From Candidatus Avelusimicrobium gallinaceum (lineage in GTDB: Bacteria > Elusimicrobiota > Elusimicrobia > Elusimicrobiales > Elusimicrobiaceae): a DNA stretch of 34,371 nt. The position numbers and the translations under genes were made by a program. The DNA is taken from the NCBI GenBank assembly GCA_944324965.1, contig CALUYH010000014.1, forward strand, positions 1-34,371, in the 5' to 3' direction. Within the stretch, counting starts at the first letter, position 1. Each line of letters opens with the position of its first letter. The notes beneath the pieces were generated by a model. It did no database searches, was not told the origin of the DNA, and worked only from the letters and a program-made list of their open reading frames with translations. Below are positions 16,929-24,053 of this stretch, in pieces.

Positions 16929-16956
16929 CGCCCGGCTTATCCCGCCGGGCGTTTTT
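16929..16956 (+). terminator. Terminator of the eno-lgt-rluA operon
   Basis: CGCCCGGC/GCCGGGCG hairpin followed by TTTTT, 25 bp after the last stop codon. Confidence 0.92.
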
Positions 16957-17029
16957 ATAACCTGTTCAAGTATGTTGCAAAAACTCCGATGTATTCCACG
17001 CCGTAAATAGAAACGCGGCACGTATAACT

Positions 17030-17569
17030 TTATTTAATCCAAAATCCTTGGCCGGTCATTTCCCCATTCATATTTGGGCTGCTTTGCCCCGTTATGGCAC
17101 GGCAGATTTTTATAGCTGTGGCAGAATTGTTTTTCCCAGCCCAACAAATAAAATAATCCCCCTGAAAATACTTTTCTAAGAGGGGCATTCCGTCCCGCGT
17201 GCTGTTGCAATAAACCGAAAACGTCTCCGGATTGGACGCCTCAGCGCCTAATCTAAAATGGCATTCAAAATCATCGTATTCTACCTTGTCAGCGCGCGTT
17301 ACTCGGGCCCCGGCGGGCATACTGATATCCAAATCGGTAAAATCCAACGTATAATTTCCGTTGGCCATAAAATAGAGGTTTTCGGCATCGGATATCGCCC
17401 GCAGCAGTGGCAACAAACTCATCACCCGCGTTTTTCCCACTGCTACTTGGTATTGCGGCAACGCCACCGCCGCTAGGATACCAATAATTAAAACGACTAC
17501 TAATAGCTCTATTAGCGTAAATCCGGCGTTTTTCCCCGCCGGGAGGGTTTTTTGATAAATTTTGGTCAT
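17030..17569 (-). CDS. Type IV pilin-like protein 2
   Basis: 179 aa from the ATG at 17569 (an in-frame TTG lies two codons upstream). The leader MTKIYQKTLPAGKNAG, the peptidase site G/FTLIELLVV and the helix ending in ALPQYQVAV are nearly the same as in pilin genes 1 and 3. The C-terminal domain is different, with an acidic middle part and four or more cysteines that could form disulfides. Its first 40 or so codons and upstream 100 bp match gene 3 almost base for base. The start codon lies in the loop of an 18-bp perfect inverted repeat. No assembly genes are nearby. Confidence 0.9.
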   Translation of the reverse strand: MTKIYQKTLPAGKNAGFTLIELLVVVLIIGILAAVALPQYQVAVGKTRVMSLLPLLRAISDAENLYFMANGNYTLDFTDLDISMPAGARVTRADKVEYDDFECHFRLGAEASNPETFSVYCNSTRDGMPLLEKYFQGDYFICWAGKNNSATAIKICRAITGQSSPNMNGEMTGQGFWIK

Positions 17570-17589
17570 AGCCAAAATTTATCAAAAAA
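17548..17589 (-). repeat. Perfect inverted repeat with the pilin 2 start codon in its loop
   Basis: TTTTTTGATAAATTTTGG and its exact reverse complement flank the hexaloop CTATGA, which contains the ATG. Plus-strand A-run of 12 at 17584-17595. Confidence 0.9.
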
Positions 17590-17595
17590 AAAAAA

Positions 17596-17830
17596 CAAAT
17601 CAAGGGCCTTCCAGGCCGCGGAGCTCTGCCTCGGACAGGGTTTCACAAAATACGGTGCTCACGCAAAAAAGGAACAACCAATCGCGGACGCTTTTGCAAA
17701 AGACGAGCCGGGGCCAGAGGCTGGCCGCCCCTTCCTTTGCCCGCTAGCACGACTCTTTGAGCCACACTATTTTTATACTCTCGCGCCCTTGCGCCGCACT
17801 TTTTGCTGCTTTTGCCCGCCGAAAAAAAGT
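17596..17830. repeat. Structured intergenic repeat unit, copy 2 (partial)
   Basis: It shares with the 33.4-34.3 kb units the 'gagctctgcctcggacaggg' block, 'acaaaatacggtgct', the GGCCAGAGGCTGGCC hairpin (about 17713-17727) and 'cccgctagcacgact'. The long three-stem hairpin and the TTGCCG stretch are missing. The rest of the 500-bp gap up to 18074 holds the hairpin at 17932 and terminators, but no gene that I can support. Confidence 0.7.
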
Positions 17831-17931
17831 ATCCCAAAAAACTAATCTATTTTTTCGCTTTCTTTCGTCCGTCAAAATTCTTATGGTATAGAAAGTACGG
17901 TACGTGACGTGCCCAAAAATCGTTTTCATCC

Positions 17932-17965
17932 GGCCAAACGCGAGTGGGGACTCGCCCGTTTGGCC
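17932..17965. repeat. Hairpin of unknown role
   Basis: GGCCAAACG pairs with CGTTTGGCC, and CGAGT with ACTCG, around a GGGG loop. It stands where other units have the long hairpin but does not share its sequence. No T-run follows. Confidence 0.5.
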
Positions 17966-17973
17966 ACTGCTCC

Positions 17974-18016
17974 AAAGGCCCTGTTTCCGTGGGAAGAACG
18001 GGGCCTTTTATTTTGT
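17974..18016. terminator. Possible terminator hairpin
   Basis: AAAGGCCC/GGGCCTTT with an inner loop of 19 bases, followed on the plus strand by TATTTTG. No plus-strand gene lies upstream, so it may belong to a short untranslated transcript. Confidence 0.4.
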
Positions 18017-18032
18017 ACTTCCGTTAGGCAAT

Positions 18033-18064
18033 AAAAAAGCGGAGCGTTTCGGCTCCGCTTTTTT
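18033..18064 (-). terminator. Bidirectional terminator after the GNAT-like gene
   Basis: AAAAAAGCGGAGC pairs exactly with GCTCCGCTTTTTT. It lies 11 bp past the stop codon at 18075. Confidence 0.9.
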
Positions 18065-18074
18065 GCGTTAACTG

Positions 18075-19184
18075 CTATAAACTTTTTTGATACAGCCGGT
18101 AGCGTTTGCTTAAGTGGCAGCCGCATTCCGTAATGCCGCGGATGATACCGTCGTTATCCTCCAGCACCCAGGAAAGCTCCGCCTCGTTCCAAACGGCTAC
18201 GCCGTGGTCAATGATGTGCTTAATCAAAATTAAGTCAATGCCGCGCTTTCTGAACTGCGGCGAAACGCCCAGCATAATCATCCGCGCGTCCTTAATTTTG
18301 TGCCATGTCCACAGGGCCTTGAGCAACCGCCACGGGTTAGTCAGCGAGCCTTTCAGCACCTTCAGCACGTGGTTCATATTGGGGATTAAAATGTAAAACC
18401 CGGCCGGCACGCCGTTTTCTTCCAGCACGCAGGTTCCTTCGGGGCGGACAATCATTTTCAGCTCTTTTACCACGTCGGCCATTTCCTGCCGGCTCATCGG
18501 CACAAAGCCCCAGTTTTCGGCCCAGGCTTCGTTGTAAATTTTGCGGATGATTTCGGCTTCTTCGTCAATTTTCTTTAAATTCAAGCGTCTTAAGGTAATC
18601 CCCGCCGCACGGGAACACCGCGCACAGACCTTTAAAAACCGTTCGGAAAATTTATCGTCTTTCGTGCGGTGGAAGGCCAGCAAATCCTTGATTTTGCCGT
18701 ACCCCGCGTGCGTGATGAGGGCTTCGTAATACGGGTAGTTGTACGGCATCATAATGGCGGGCATACTGTCAAAGCCGTCCACCAGCAGGCCGTATACGTG
18801 GTTGCTGGACGGATTGGCCGGGCCGCGCACGGCGCTGACGCCTTGGGCACGCAGCCATTTTTCGGCCGCAGCAAAAAGCGCTCGGGAAACTTCCGTATCG
18901 TTGATGCAATCAAAAAAACCGAAGAACCCGATGTTTTCGTGGTGGTATTGGTTATGTGCGTCGTTCACCAGCGCCATAATCCGCCCGACCGGCTTGCCGT
19001 TTTGGTAGGCCATAAACAGCGCGCGGCGGCCGTGCGTCCAAAAAATGTTGTCTTGTTTAAGCAGGTGCTTGGTGTCGGCCTTCAGCTCGCCCACCCAGTA
19101 CGGATCGTTCTTGTACAGTTCAAAAGGAAAATCTACAAACGCGTCTAATTCGTTATCGGAAAGTTCCCGCACATTCACAGCCAT
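18075..19184 (-). CDS. GNAT-like acyltransferase family protein
   Basis: 369 aa from the ATG at 19184, preceded by GAGG. The early part (residues about 5-140) looks like a GNAT fold with PVGRIMALVNDAHN as the central strand pair. A proline/asparagine stretch GPANPSSNHVYGLLVDGF follows, and a second GNAT-like half ends in the acyl-CoA loop-like VSPQFRKRGIDLILIKHII near 310. The substrate is not known. It follows the serine palmitoyltransferase-like gene by 65 bp, although a terminator lies between them, so N-acylation of a long-chain amine is a reasonable but untested guess. Confidence 0.65.
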   Translation of the reverse strand: MAVNVRELSDNELDAFVDFPFELYKNDPYWVGELKADTKHLLKQDNIFWTHGRRALFMAYQNGKPVGRIMALVNDAHNQYHHENIGFFGFFDCINDTEVSRALFAAAEKWLRAQGVSAVRGPANPSSNHVYGLLVDGFDSMPAIMMPYNYPYYEALITHAGYGKIKDLLAFHRTKDDKFSERFLKVCARCSRAAGITLRRLNLKKIDEEAEIIRKIYNEAWAENWGFVPMSRQEMADVVKELKMIVRPEGTCVLEENGVPAGFYILIPNMNHVLKVLKGSLTNPWRLLKALWTWHKIKDARMIMLGVSPQFRKRGIDLILIKHIIDHGVAVWNEAELSWVLEDNDGIIRGITECGCHLSKRYRLYQKSL

Positions 19185-19200
19185 AAGATACCTCGCTAAA

Positions 19201-19240
19201 AAAACGAAACCCCGCTCCAAACAGTTCAGAACGGGGTTTC
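19201..19240 (-). terminator. Terminator between the SPT-like and GNAT-like genes
   Basis: GAAACCCCG/CGGGGTTTC hairpin followed on the minus strand by a run of T, 10 bp after the stop codon at 19250. Confidence 0.75.
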
Positions 19241-19249
19241 GGAAAACAA

Positions 19250-20440
19250 CTATTTAATAATACCGATTGCGCGGCCGGCCTTGGCGTAAGCGTCAATAAT
19301 TTTGGCCACGTGTTCATCGGTGTGGGTAGCCATCAGCGTCAAGCGCATAAGCGCATGGCCGGGCGGCACCGCAGGGCTGACGACCGGGTTGGAGAAGATA
19401 CCCAGTTCGTGCAGTGCGCGCCACATTTTAAAGCAATTTTCGTTGCTGCCCACATGCACCGGCAGAATAGGCGTGGTGCTGGTGCCCAAATCGTAGCCCA
19501 GGTCTTCCAGGCCTTTTTTGAGCTTGGCCGTCAGGCGGAACAGATTGTCGCGGCGGGAAGTGTCGTTTTCAATCAGTTCCAACGCTTTGGTGATGGACGC
19601 CACCGAAGCCGGCGGCAACGCGGCGGAAAAAATCTGGCTGCGGGCGTTGTGGCGAATGTAGTGAATGATGTCCGCATCGCCCACCACAAAACCGCCTACC
19701 GTAGCAAACGTTTTGGAGCAGGTACCGACCACCAGGTCCACTTCGCCGTTTTCCAGGCCGAAGTATTCGCAGGTGCCGCGGCCCGTTTTGCCGATGATGC
19801 CCGTGGCGTGGGCGTCATCCACCATAATGCGGGCGCCGTATTTCTTGGCAATTTTTACGATGTCCGGCAGCGGGCAGATGTCCCCTTCCATGCTGAACAC
19901 GCCGTCCACGATGATGAGTTTGCCGGATTCTTCGGGCAGTTTGGAAAGAACGCGGTCCAAATCGTCCATATCGTTGTGTCTAAAGCGGACCATTTCGCCG
20001 TCGGAAAGTTTCACACCGTCCAAAATGCTGGCGTGGTCCAGCTTGTCCACGATGGCGTAGTCGCCTTTTTTAACCAGGCACGACACGACACCCAAGTTCA
20101 TCTGATATCCGGTAGAAAAGATTAGCCCCGCTTCTTTGCGTTTAAACCGCGCCAAGCGCGCTTCCAATTCGTCGGCGGCTTTGGTGTTCCCGTTCAAAAA
20201 GCGCGAACCCGCACAGCCCGTGCCGTACTTCAGCGCCGCTTCGCTGGCGGCTTTCTTCATTTCGGGATCGTCCGCCAACCCTAAGTAGTTGTTGGACCCG
20301 GCCATAATGTACTTTTTGCCGCCCAACATTACTTCCGGCCCTTGCGCGGATTCAATCGGCTGGAAATAGCCGTAAATCCCCATGCGCATAGCCAGTTTGG
20401 CGTCCTTGTAATTTCTGCATTTTTCAAAAATATCAGACAT
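19250..20440 (-). CDS. Alpha-oxoamine synthase, serine palmitoyltransferase-like
   Basis: A PLP enzyme of 396 aa that condenses an amino acid with an acyl-CoA. The start is the ATG at 20440 with GAGG upstream. The PLP lysine is Lys243 (GTCSKTFATVGG); His136, the VDDAH motif at 207-211 and His211 complete the cofactor site. The sequence around GIYGYFQPIES and GTGCAGSRFLNG (73-84) follows bacterial serine palmitoyltransferases rather than Kbl (which has GFGMASVRF there) or BioF. If correct, it makes 3-ketosphinganine for sphingolipids. The acetyl-CoA carboxylase genes upstream fit a lipid role. A glycine C-acetyltransferase cannot be excluded; no threonine dehydrogenase is nearby. Confidence 0.8.
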   Translation of the reverse strand: MSDIFEKCRNYKDAKLAMRMGIYGYFQPIESAQGPEVMLGGKKYIMAGSNNYLGLADDPEMKKAASEAALKYGTGCAGSRFLNGNTKAADELEARLARFKRKEAGLIFSTGYQMNLGVVSCLVKKGDYAIVDKLDHASILDGVKLSDGEMVRFRHNDMDDLDRVLSKLPEESGKLIIVDGVFSMEGDICPLPDIVKIAKKYGARIMVDDAHATGIIGKTGRGTCEYFGLENGEVDLVVGTCSKTFATVGGFVVGDADIIHYIRHNARSQIFSAALPPASVASITKALELIENDTSRRDNLFRLTAKLKKGLEDLGYDLGTSTTPILPVHVGSNENCFKMWRALHELGIFSNPVVSPAVPPGHALMRLTLMATHTDEHVAKIIDAYAKAGRAIGIIK

Positions 20441-20501
20441 GTTCTTATCCTCGTGGCGCAACAACCCGCCCGGCGGCATTCCTTGCGGAACCCGCAGGCG
20501 G

Positions 20502-20966
20502 TTATTTACTAACCTTTTTAATTATATTCGTAGTGGAACGCCCTTTTAATAAAGGAAAACGCACCACTTTTTTTGCAAATTCGCGTCCGACGATTTCGTC
20601 GGTTTTGTAATCGCCGCCCTTTACCAGTACGTCCGGGCGGACGAGCTTAATCATTTCATACGGCGTGTCTTGGTCAAAAATGCTCACGGCCGACACACTT
20701 TCCAGCCCGGCCAGCACCAAGGCGCGGTCCGCCTGGCAATTTACCGGGCGGGTGGGGCCTTTCAAACGGCGCACGGATGCGTCGCTGTTCAAACCCACCA
20801 CCAGCACATCGCCCTTGGAGCGCGCAAATTCCAGCACGCTCACGTGGCCGGCGTGTAAAATATCAAAACACCCGTTCGTAAAAACAATCTTGCGGCCTTC
20901 CCGGCGGGCTTCTTCCACAAATTTTTTGAGCGCGCGCGGGCCCATAATTTTATTTTTTGCTTTCAC
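20502..20966 (-). CDS. Heptose 1-phosphate adenylyltransferase (RfaE2/HldE C-terminal type)
   Basis: A 154-aa nucleotidyltransferase that adds AMP to D-glycero-beta-D-manno-heptose 1-phosphate, making ADP-heptose for lipopolysaccharide core. The HxGH-type motif [12 protein letters not shown] is near residue 31-42 and the closing STTNIIKK is typical of the family. It is the stand-alone form; no kinase (HldE N-terminal) domain is attached. I prefer the GTG at 20966, which has AAGGAA at proper spacing, over the ATG at 20945. It overlaps accC by 17 bp. Confidence 0.9.
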   Translation of the reverse strand: MKAKNKIMGPRALKKFVEEARREGRKIVFTNGCFDILHAGHVSVLEFARSKGDVLVVGLNSDASVRRLKGPTRPVNCQADRALVLAGLESVSAVSIFDQDTPYEMIKLVRPDVLVKGGDYKTDEIVGREFAKKVVRFPLLKGRSTTNIIKKVSK

Positions 20967-22341
20967 GGGCTTCCTTCTCTTGGGCCATCATACGTTCAAT
21001 CAGGCCCGTATCCATATTGCCGCGGATGAAATCTTCGTTATTAACGATTTTCTGGTGGAAGGGAATCGTCGTTTTGACGCCGCCCACCAAAAATTCGCCC
21101 AAGCAGCGGCGGCTGCGCGCAAGCAGGTGCTCGCGGTCCGGCGCGGTGACAATCAGCTTGGCAATCAAGCTGTCGTAATAGCTGGGGATGGTGTAGCCCG
21201 TGTACATATGGCTGTCCACCCGCACACCCAAACCTCCGGCGGGAATCCATTCTTCAATCGTGCCGGGGCAAGGCGTAAAATTGTGTTCGCTGTCTTCGGC
21301 GTTGATGCGGTGTTCCATCGCGTGGCATTTAATCACCGCGGCTTCCTGCTGCGAAATGTGCAGCGGTTCGCCCTGGGCAATTTGGATTTGCATTTTGACC
21401 AAATCCTGCCCGCAGACGGATTCCGTTACCGGGTGTTCCACCTGCAAGCGGGTGTTTACTTCCATAAAGTAAAATTCTTTGTTCTGCGCCATCAAAAACT
21501 CCACCGTGCCTACGCCGCGGTATTTGGCCGCTTTGACGAGTTTGCACGCAGCTTCCTGGAGTTTTTGGCGGGTAACCGGGTCCACAAACGGGGAAGGAGA
21601 TTCTTCCAGCAGTTTCTGGTGGCGGCGCTGCATACTGCAGTCGCGCTCGGCAAAGGCTACCACGTTGCCGTAGTTGTCCGCAGCCACCTGCACTTCAATG
21701 TGCCGCGGGTTCAAAACGAGTTTTTCAAAGTATACGCGGTCGTCGCCAAAGTTGGCCTTGGCTTCGCCCTGCGCGGTTTCCATCATCAGTTCCAAATCTT
21801 CTTCTTTCAGGCACGCGCGCATCCCTTTGCCGCCGCCGCCCAAAGAAGCCTTAATCATAATCGGGAAACCGATTTTGCGGGCCACTTCGCGGAAGTTTTT
21901 GCCCACTACCCCGTCGGAACCGGGGGTAATCGGCACGCCGGCTTTCACGGCGATTTCGCGCGCGGTGGATTTGACGCCCAGCATTTCAATAGCTTCGGCC
22001 GTCGGCCCGATAAACGTCATGCCGGCCTTGGTGACGGCCGCGGCAAAATCGGCGTTTTCGGACAAGAACCCATACCCGGGGTGTACCGCATCGGCGCCCG
22101 TAATTTTGGCGGCCGTTACGATAGCGTCTATATTCAAATAGCTCACCGGCGAGGGAGCCGCCCCGATGCACACGGCTTCGTCCGCCATGCGCACATGCAG
22201 GCTGGTGCGGTCGGCCTCGGAATAAATGGCCACGGATTTAATGCCCATTTCTTTCAGCGTGCGGATAACACGCAGGGCAATTTCGCCACGGTTGGCGATG
22301 AGGACTTTTTTAAAAGGAGTAACGGTGATATTAGCAGCCAT
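20950..22341 (-). CDS. accC: Biotin carboxylase subunit of acetyl-CoA carboxylase
   Basis: A 463-aa ATP-grasp enzyme that carboxylates biotin on the carrier protein, the first step of malonyl-CoA formation. It starts [18 protein letters not shown], has the ATP-grasp glycine loop [10 protein letters not shown] near 166, [14 protein letters not shown] near 236, and the catalytic [14 protein letters not shown] near 294. It lies 11 bp after the accB-like gene. An antisense reading frame of 629 codons runs across it but is a shadow. Confidence 0.96.
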   Translation of the reverse strand: MAANITVTPFKKVLIANRGEIALRVIRTLKEMGIKSVAIYSEADRTSLHVRMADEAVCIGAAPSPVSYLNIDAIVTAAKITGADAVHPGYGFLSENADFAAAVTKAGMTFIGPTAEAIEMLGVKSTAREIAVKAGVPITPGSDGVVGKNFREVARKIGFPIMIKASLGGGGKGMRACLKEEDLELMMETAQGEAKANFGDDRVYFEKLVLNPRHIEVQVAADNYGNVVAFAERDCSMQRRHQKLLEESPSPFVDPVTRQKLQEAACKLVKAAKYRGVGTVEFLMAQNKEFYFMEVNTRLQVEHPVTESVCGQDLVKMQIQIAQGEPLHISQQEAAVIKCHAMEHRINAEDSEHNFTPCPGTIEEWIPAGGLGVRVDSHMYTGYTIPSYYDSLIAKLIVTAPDREHLLARSRRCLGEFLVGGVKTTIPFHQKIVNNEDFIRGNMDTGLIERMMAQEKEARESKK

Positions 22342-22352
22342 AGCAAAAACCC

Positions 22353-22727
22353 CTACTTTTCAATAAAGAACAGCGGCAAACCATATTCCACCGGCGCGCC
22401 TTCCTGTGCGGTGACCACACGCAGCTTGCCGGAAACGGGAGACGTAATCACGTGCTTTTGGGAAACCGTCTGCACCAAACCCAACACGTCGCCTTCCTTA
22501 ACGGTTTGGCCTTCTTTGAGTACCAGATTTTTGCCTTTGTCCGCGGCGTGGTAAATGCCGATCGCGGGCGAGGTGACCGCCGTGAGCGAGCACGCAAAAT
22601 GCGCCGGCTCGGGCAAGGCTTCGGAGGTTTTTACTTCAATGCAATCGCCGTCTTTTTCGTAACAAAATTCGGCCAAATCGGTGGTTTTTAACCAATCGGT
22701 TACTTCCGTAATTAATTTCGTGTCCAT
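22353..22727 (-). CDS. Biotin carboxyl carrier-like protein lacking the biotinyl lysine
   Basis: A 124-aa protein with the layout of AccB: an N-terminal helical part, a Pro/Ala linker and a C-terminal biotinyl domain (about 48-124) with SPAIGIYH, VKEGDVLGLV, SGKLRVV and GLPLFFIEK in the right order. In the turn where AccB has EAMKM, this protein has QTVSQKH (86-92), so the biotin-accepting lysine is replaced by Ser89; the nearest lysine is Lys91. It starts at an ATG preceded by GAGGACC and is directly followed by accC. Either it is a non-biotinylated partner or this lineage uses a shifted lysine. A canonical AccB may exist elsewhere. Confidence 0.85.
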   Translation of the reverse strand: MDTKLITEVTDWLKTTDLAEFCYEKDGDCIEVKTSEALPEPAHFACSLTAVTSPAIGIYHAADKGKNLVLKEGQTVKEGDVLGLVQTVSQKHVITSPVSGKLRVVTAQEGAPVEYGLPLFFIEK

Positions 22728-22854
22728 AAGGTCCTCGGATTGAAAGATTAAAATACGTTTTAGTTATTTTACCATTTTTAGCGCCAAACAGTATACAGCG
22801 CTCTAACCTTTTTTTGGGGTTTTCCCCGGGGCCGCAAAATGCTAGCGTGTGGGT

Positions 22855-23328
22855 ATGAAACACGTCATCACATTTTTAAAGCTGCTGTTTTGGCTGGTCG
22901 TGTGCCAGCTGCCGGGCTTGGCAGGTGCAGGTGCCGTAAGCCCCAACCTGGAATGGTTCCATTCCCTGCAAATGCCGCCGCTCATGCCGCCGGATATGAT
23001 TTTCGGCCTGGCGTGGAGCGTGCTGTATGTGGTGCTGGGGGTGGCGGCTTTTTTGGCGTTTCGCAACGGATTAAAAGGCGCCCGCACGGCCCTGATTCTG
23101 TTTATCGTGCAACTGGCGCTCAACGCGTGGTGGACGCCGGTGTTCTTTGGCGACCATAACCCCGGTGCGGCCCTGATTCTGCTGTTGGTTATGTTGGCAG
23201 AAGGCATTTGGCTGGCGCGGGTGTTTTGGCGCCAATACCGCGTGTCCGCCTGGCTGTTGCTGCCCTACGGGCTGTGGCTTGTGTTTGCCGGCTATTTAAA
23301 CGCCGCCATCTGGCTGCTAAACCGCTAA
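22855..23328 (+). CDS. tspO: TspO/MBR family membrane protein
   Basis: 157 aa with five hydrophobic segments, the TspO fold. Conserved positions visible are WFHSLQMPPLMPP near 36, AWSVLYVVLGVAAF near 56 and the signature QLALNAWWTPVFFG near 90. Family members bind porphyrins and related ligands in the membrane; the role in anaerobes is unclear. I chose the ATG at 22855 over a GTG two codons earlier. No Shine-Dalgarno is evident. It is a single-gene unit with its own terminator. Confidence 0.93.
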   Translation: MKHVITFLKLLFWLVVCQLPGLAGAGAVSPNLEWFHSLQMPPLMPPDMIFGLAWSVLYVVLGVAAFLAFRNGLKGARTALILFIVQLALNAWWTPVFFGDHNPGAALILLLVMLAEGIWLARVFWRQYRVSAWLLLPYGLWLVFAGYLNAAIWLLNR

Positions 23329-23348
23329 CTATCTTTGTTAAAGTAACA

Positions 23349-23380
23349 GCAAAAGCCCTCTGTAATAGAGGGCTTTTTGC
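23349..23380. terminator. Bidirectional terminator between tspO and the DUF948-like gene
   Basis: AGCCCTCT/AGAGGGCT hairpin with A and T flanks on both sides, placed between two convergent genes. Confidence 0.9.
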
Positions 23381-23401
23381 TTTCCGTATCCAACGGTAAA
23401 T

Positions 23402-23659
23402 TTATTTATTGCGGTAATGCTTTACCAGGTCCACCCCTAACTTCATTACTTTGTAAAAAGTGGAATCCAGCAGGGTGGAAACATTGTCAATTAAATCAAA
23501 CGCGCTTTTGGTTTTGTCCACATTTTCCGCCGTGGAAACCGCCAGGTATTCCACCGCTTCGGCCGTGCGCGTAATCTGCAAAAACGTCCGCACCGCAAAC
23601 ACCACCAATACCACAAACGCAATCACTGCCACCAACACACACCACTGATAAAAATCCAT
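23402..23659 (-). CDS. Small membrane-anchored DUF948-like protein
   Basis: 85 aa from the ATG at 23659. An N-terminal membrane helix (about 5-25, WCVLVAVIAFVVLVVFAV) is followed by a mostly helical region with the order RTAEAVEYLAVSTAENVDK, which resembles DUF948 proteins found in many bacteria. Function unknown. It is transcribed on its own, divergent from nrdD. Confidence 0.7.
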   Translation of the reverse strand: MDFYQWCVLVAVIAFVVLVVFAVRTFLQITRTAEAVEYLAVSTAENVDKTKSAFDLIDNVSTLLDSTFYKVMKLGVDLVKHYRNK

Positions 23660-23829
23660 ATCCGGCCCCCTTTTAGTCTTTTTTCTTATTGTAGCCAGTT
23701 CCCCCGCCGCCGTCAAGCCCCGAATTGGATTAGCATTTTTTAAACACCGGCCGGTTCCGGGCATCTAGGTCCTTTTTATATTTATTCCTTATTTTTTGCG
23801 GAAAACCCGCATCTGGGCCCTCAAAATGT

Positions 23830-23858
23830 TTGACAAGGGGCTTGTTATTAGTAATAAT
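23830..23858 (+). promoter_or_regulatory. Promoter of the class III ribonucleotide reductase operon
   Basis: A perfect TTGACA (23830-23835), 17 bp spacer and AATAAT (23853-23858), 195 bp upstream of nrdD. Predicted start near 23865. Confidence 0.7.
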
Positions 23859-23874
23859 TACTATTAACAAGCCC
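23838..23874. promoter_or_regulatory. 37-bp palindrome overlapping the nrdD promoter (candidate operator)
   Basis: GGGCTTGTTA at one end and TAACAAGCCC at the other, with the AT-rich centre also symmetric; 17 of 18 position pairs match. It covers the spacer, the -10 and the likely start point. It is not the NrdR box. The rest of the 23660-24053 gap shows no gene. Confidence 0.7.
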
Positions 23875-23891
23875 GCTTCCGGTGGGCTTTT
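23869..23891 (+). terminator. Hairpin at the 5' end of the nrdD leader
   Basis: AAGCCCGC pairs with GTGGGCTT and is followed by TT AAA. Its 5' arm is also the 3' arm of the palindrome at 23838-23874. It could be an early attenuator or a 5' stabilising hairpin. Confidence 0.45.
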
Positions 23892-24053
23892 AAACCGCAA
23901 AAAACGGACACTTTCCGACGGAAGAAACATTTTTTTGCCCTGTTGTTGAAAATCGTTTTAGACGGGATTTGCATTTTCGGTTCGTTTTTGCCAAAATTTT
24001 AAAAGTCGTTGATGTTTCAAAACGGCCAATTATTTCTACCAGGACAAACTATT

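Noticed and set aside
17289..17603. 104-codon ORF overlapping pilin 2 in another frame, also seen at pilins 1 and 3
   Set aside because: It is kept in three places only because the pilin DNA is conserved there; its 3' part does not match between copies.
17932..17965. A fourth copy of the long three-stem hairpin
   Set aside because: Similar position and a paired outer stem, but no middle GAAATTTTAT stem and no GAA loop; treated as a different hairpin.
19250..20440. Glycine C-acetyltransferase (Kbl)
   Set aside because: Key stretches (GTGCAGSRFLNG, GIYGYFQPIES) follow serine palmitoyltransferases and no threonine dehydrogenase is linked. Not fully excluded without a tree.
20665..22554. 629-codon ORF antisense to accC
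   Set aside because: Shadow of a high-GC coding gene; the composition is His/Phe/Arg-rich, and accC on the other strand is certain.
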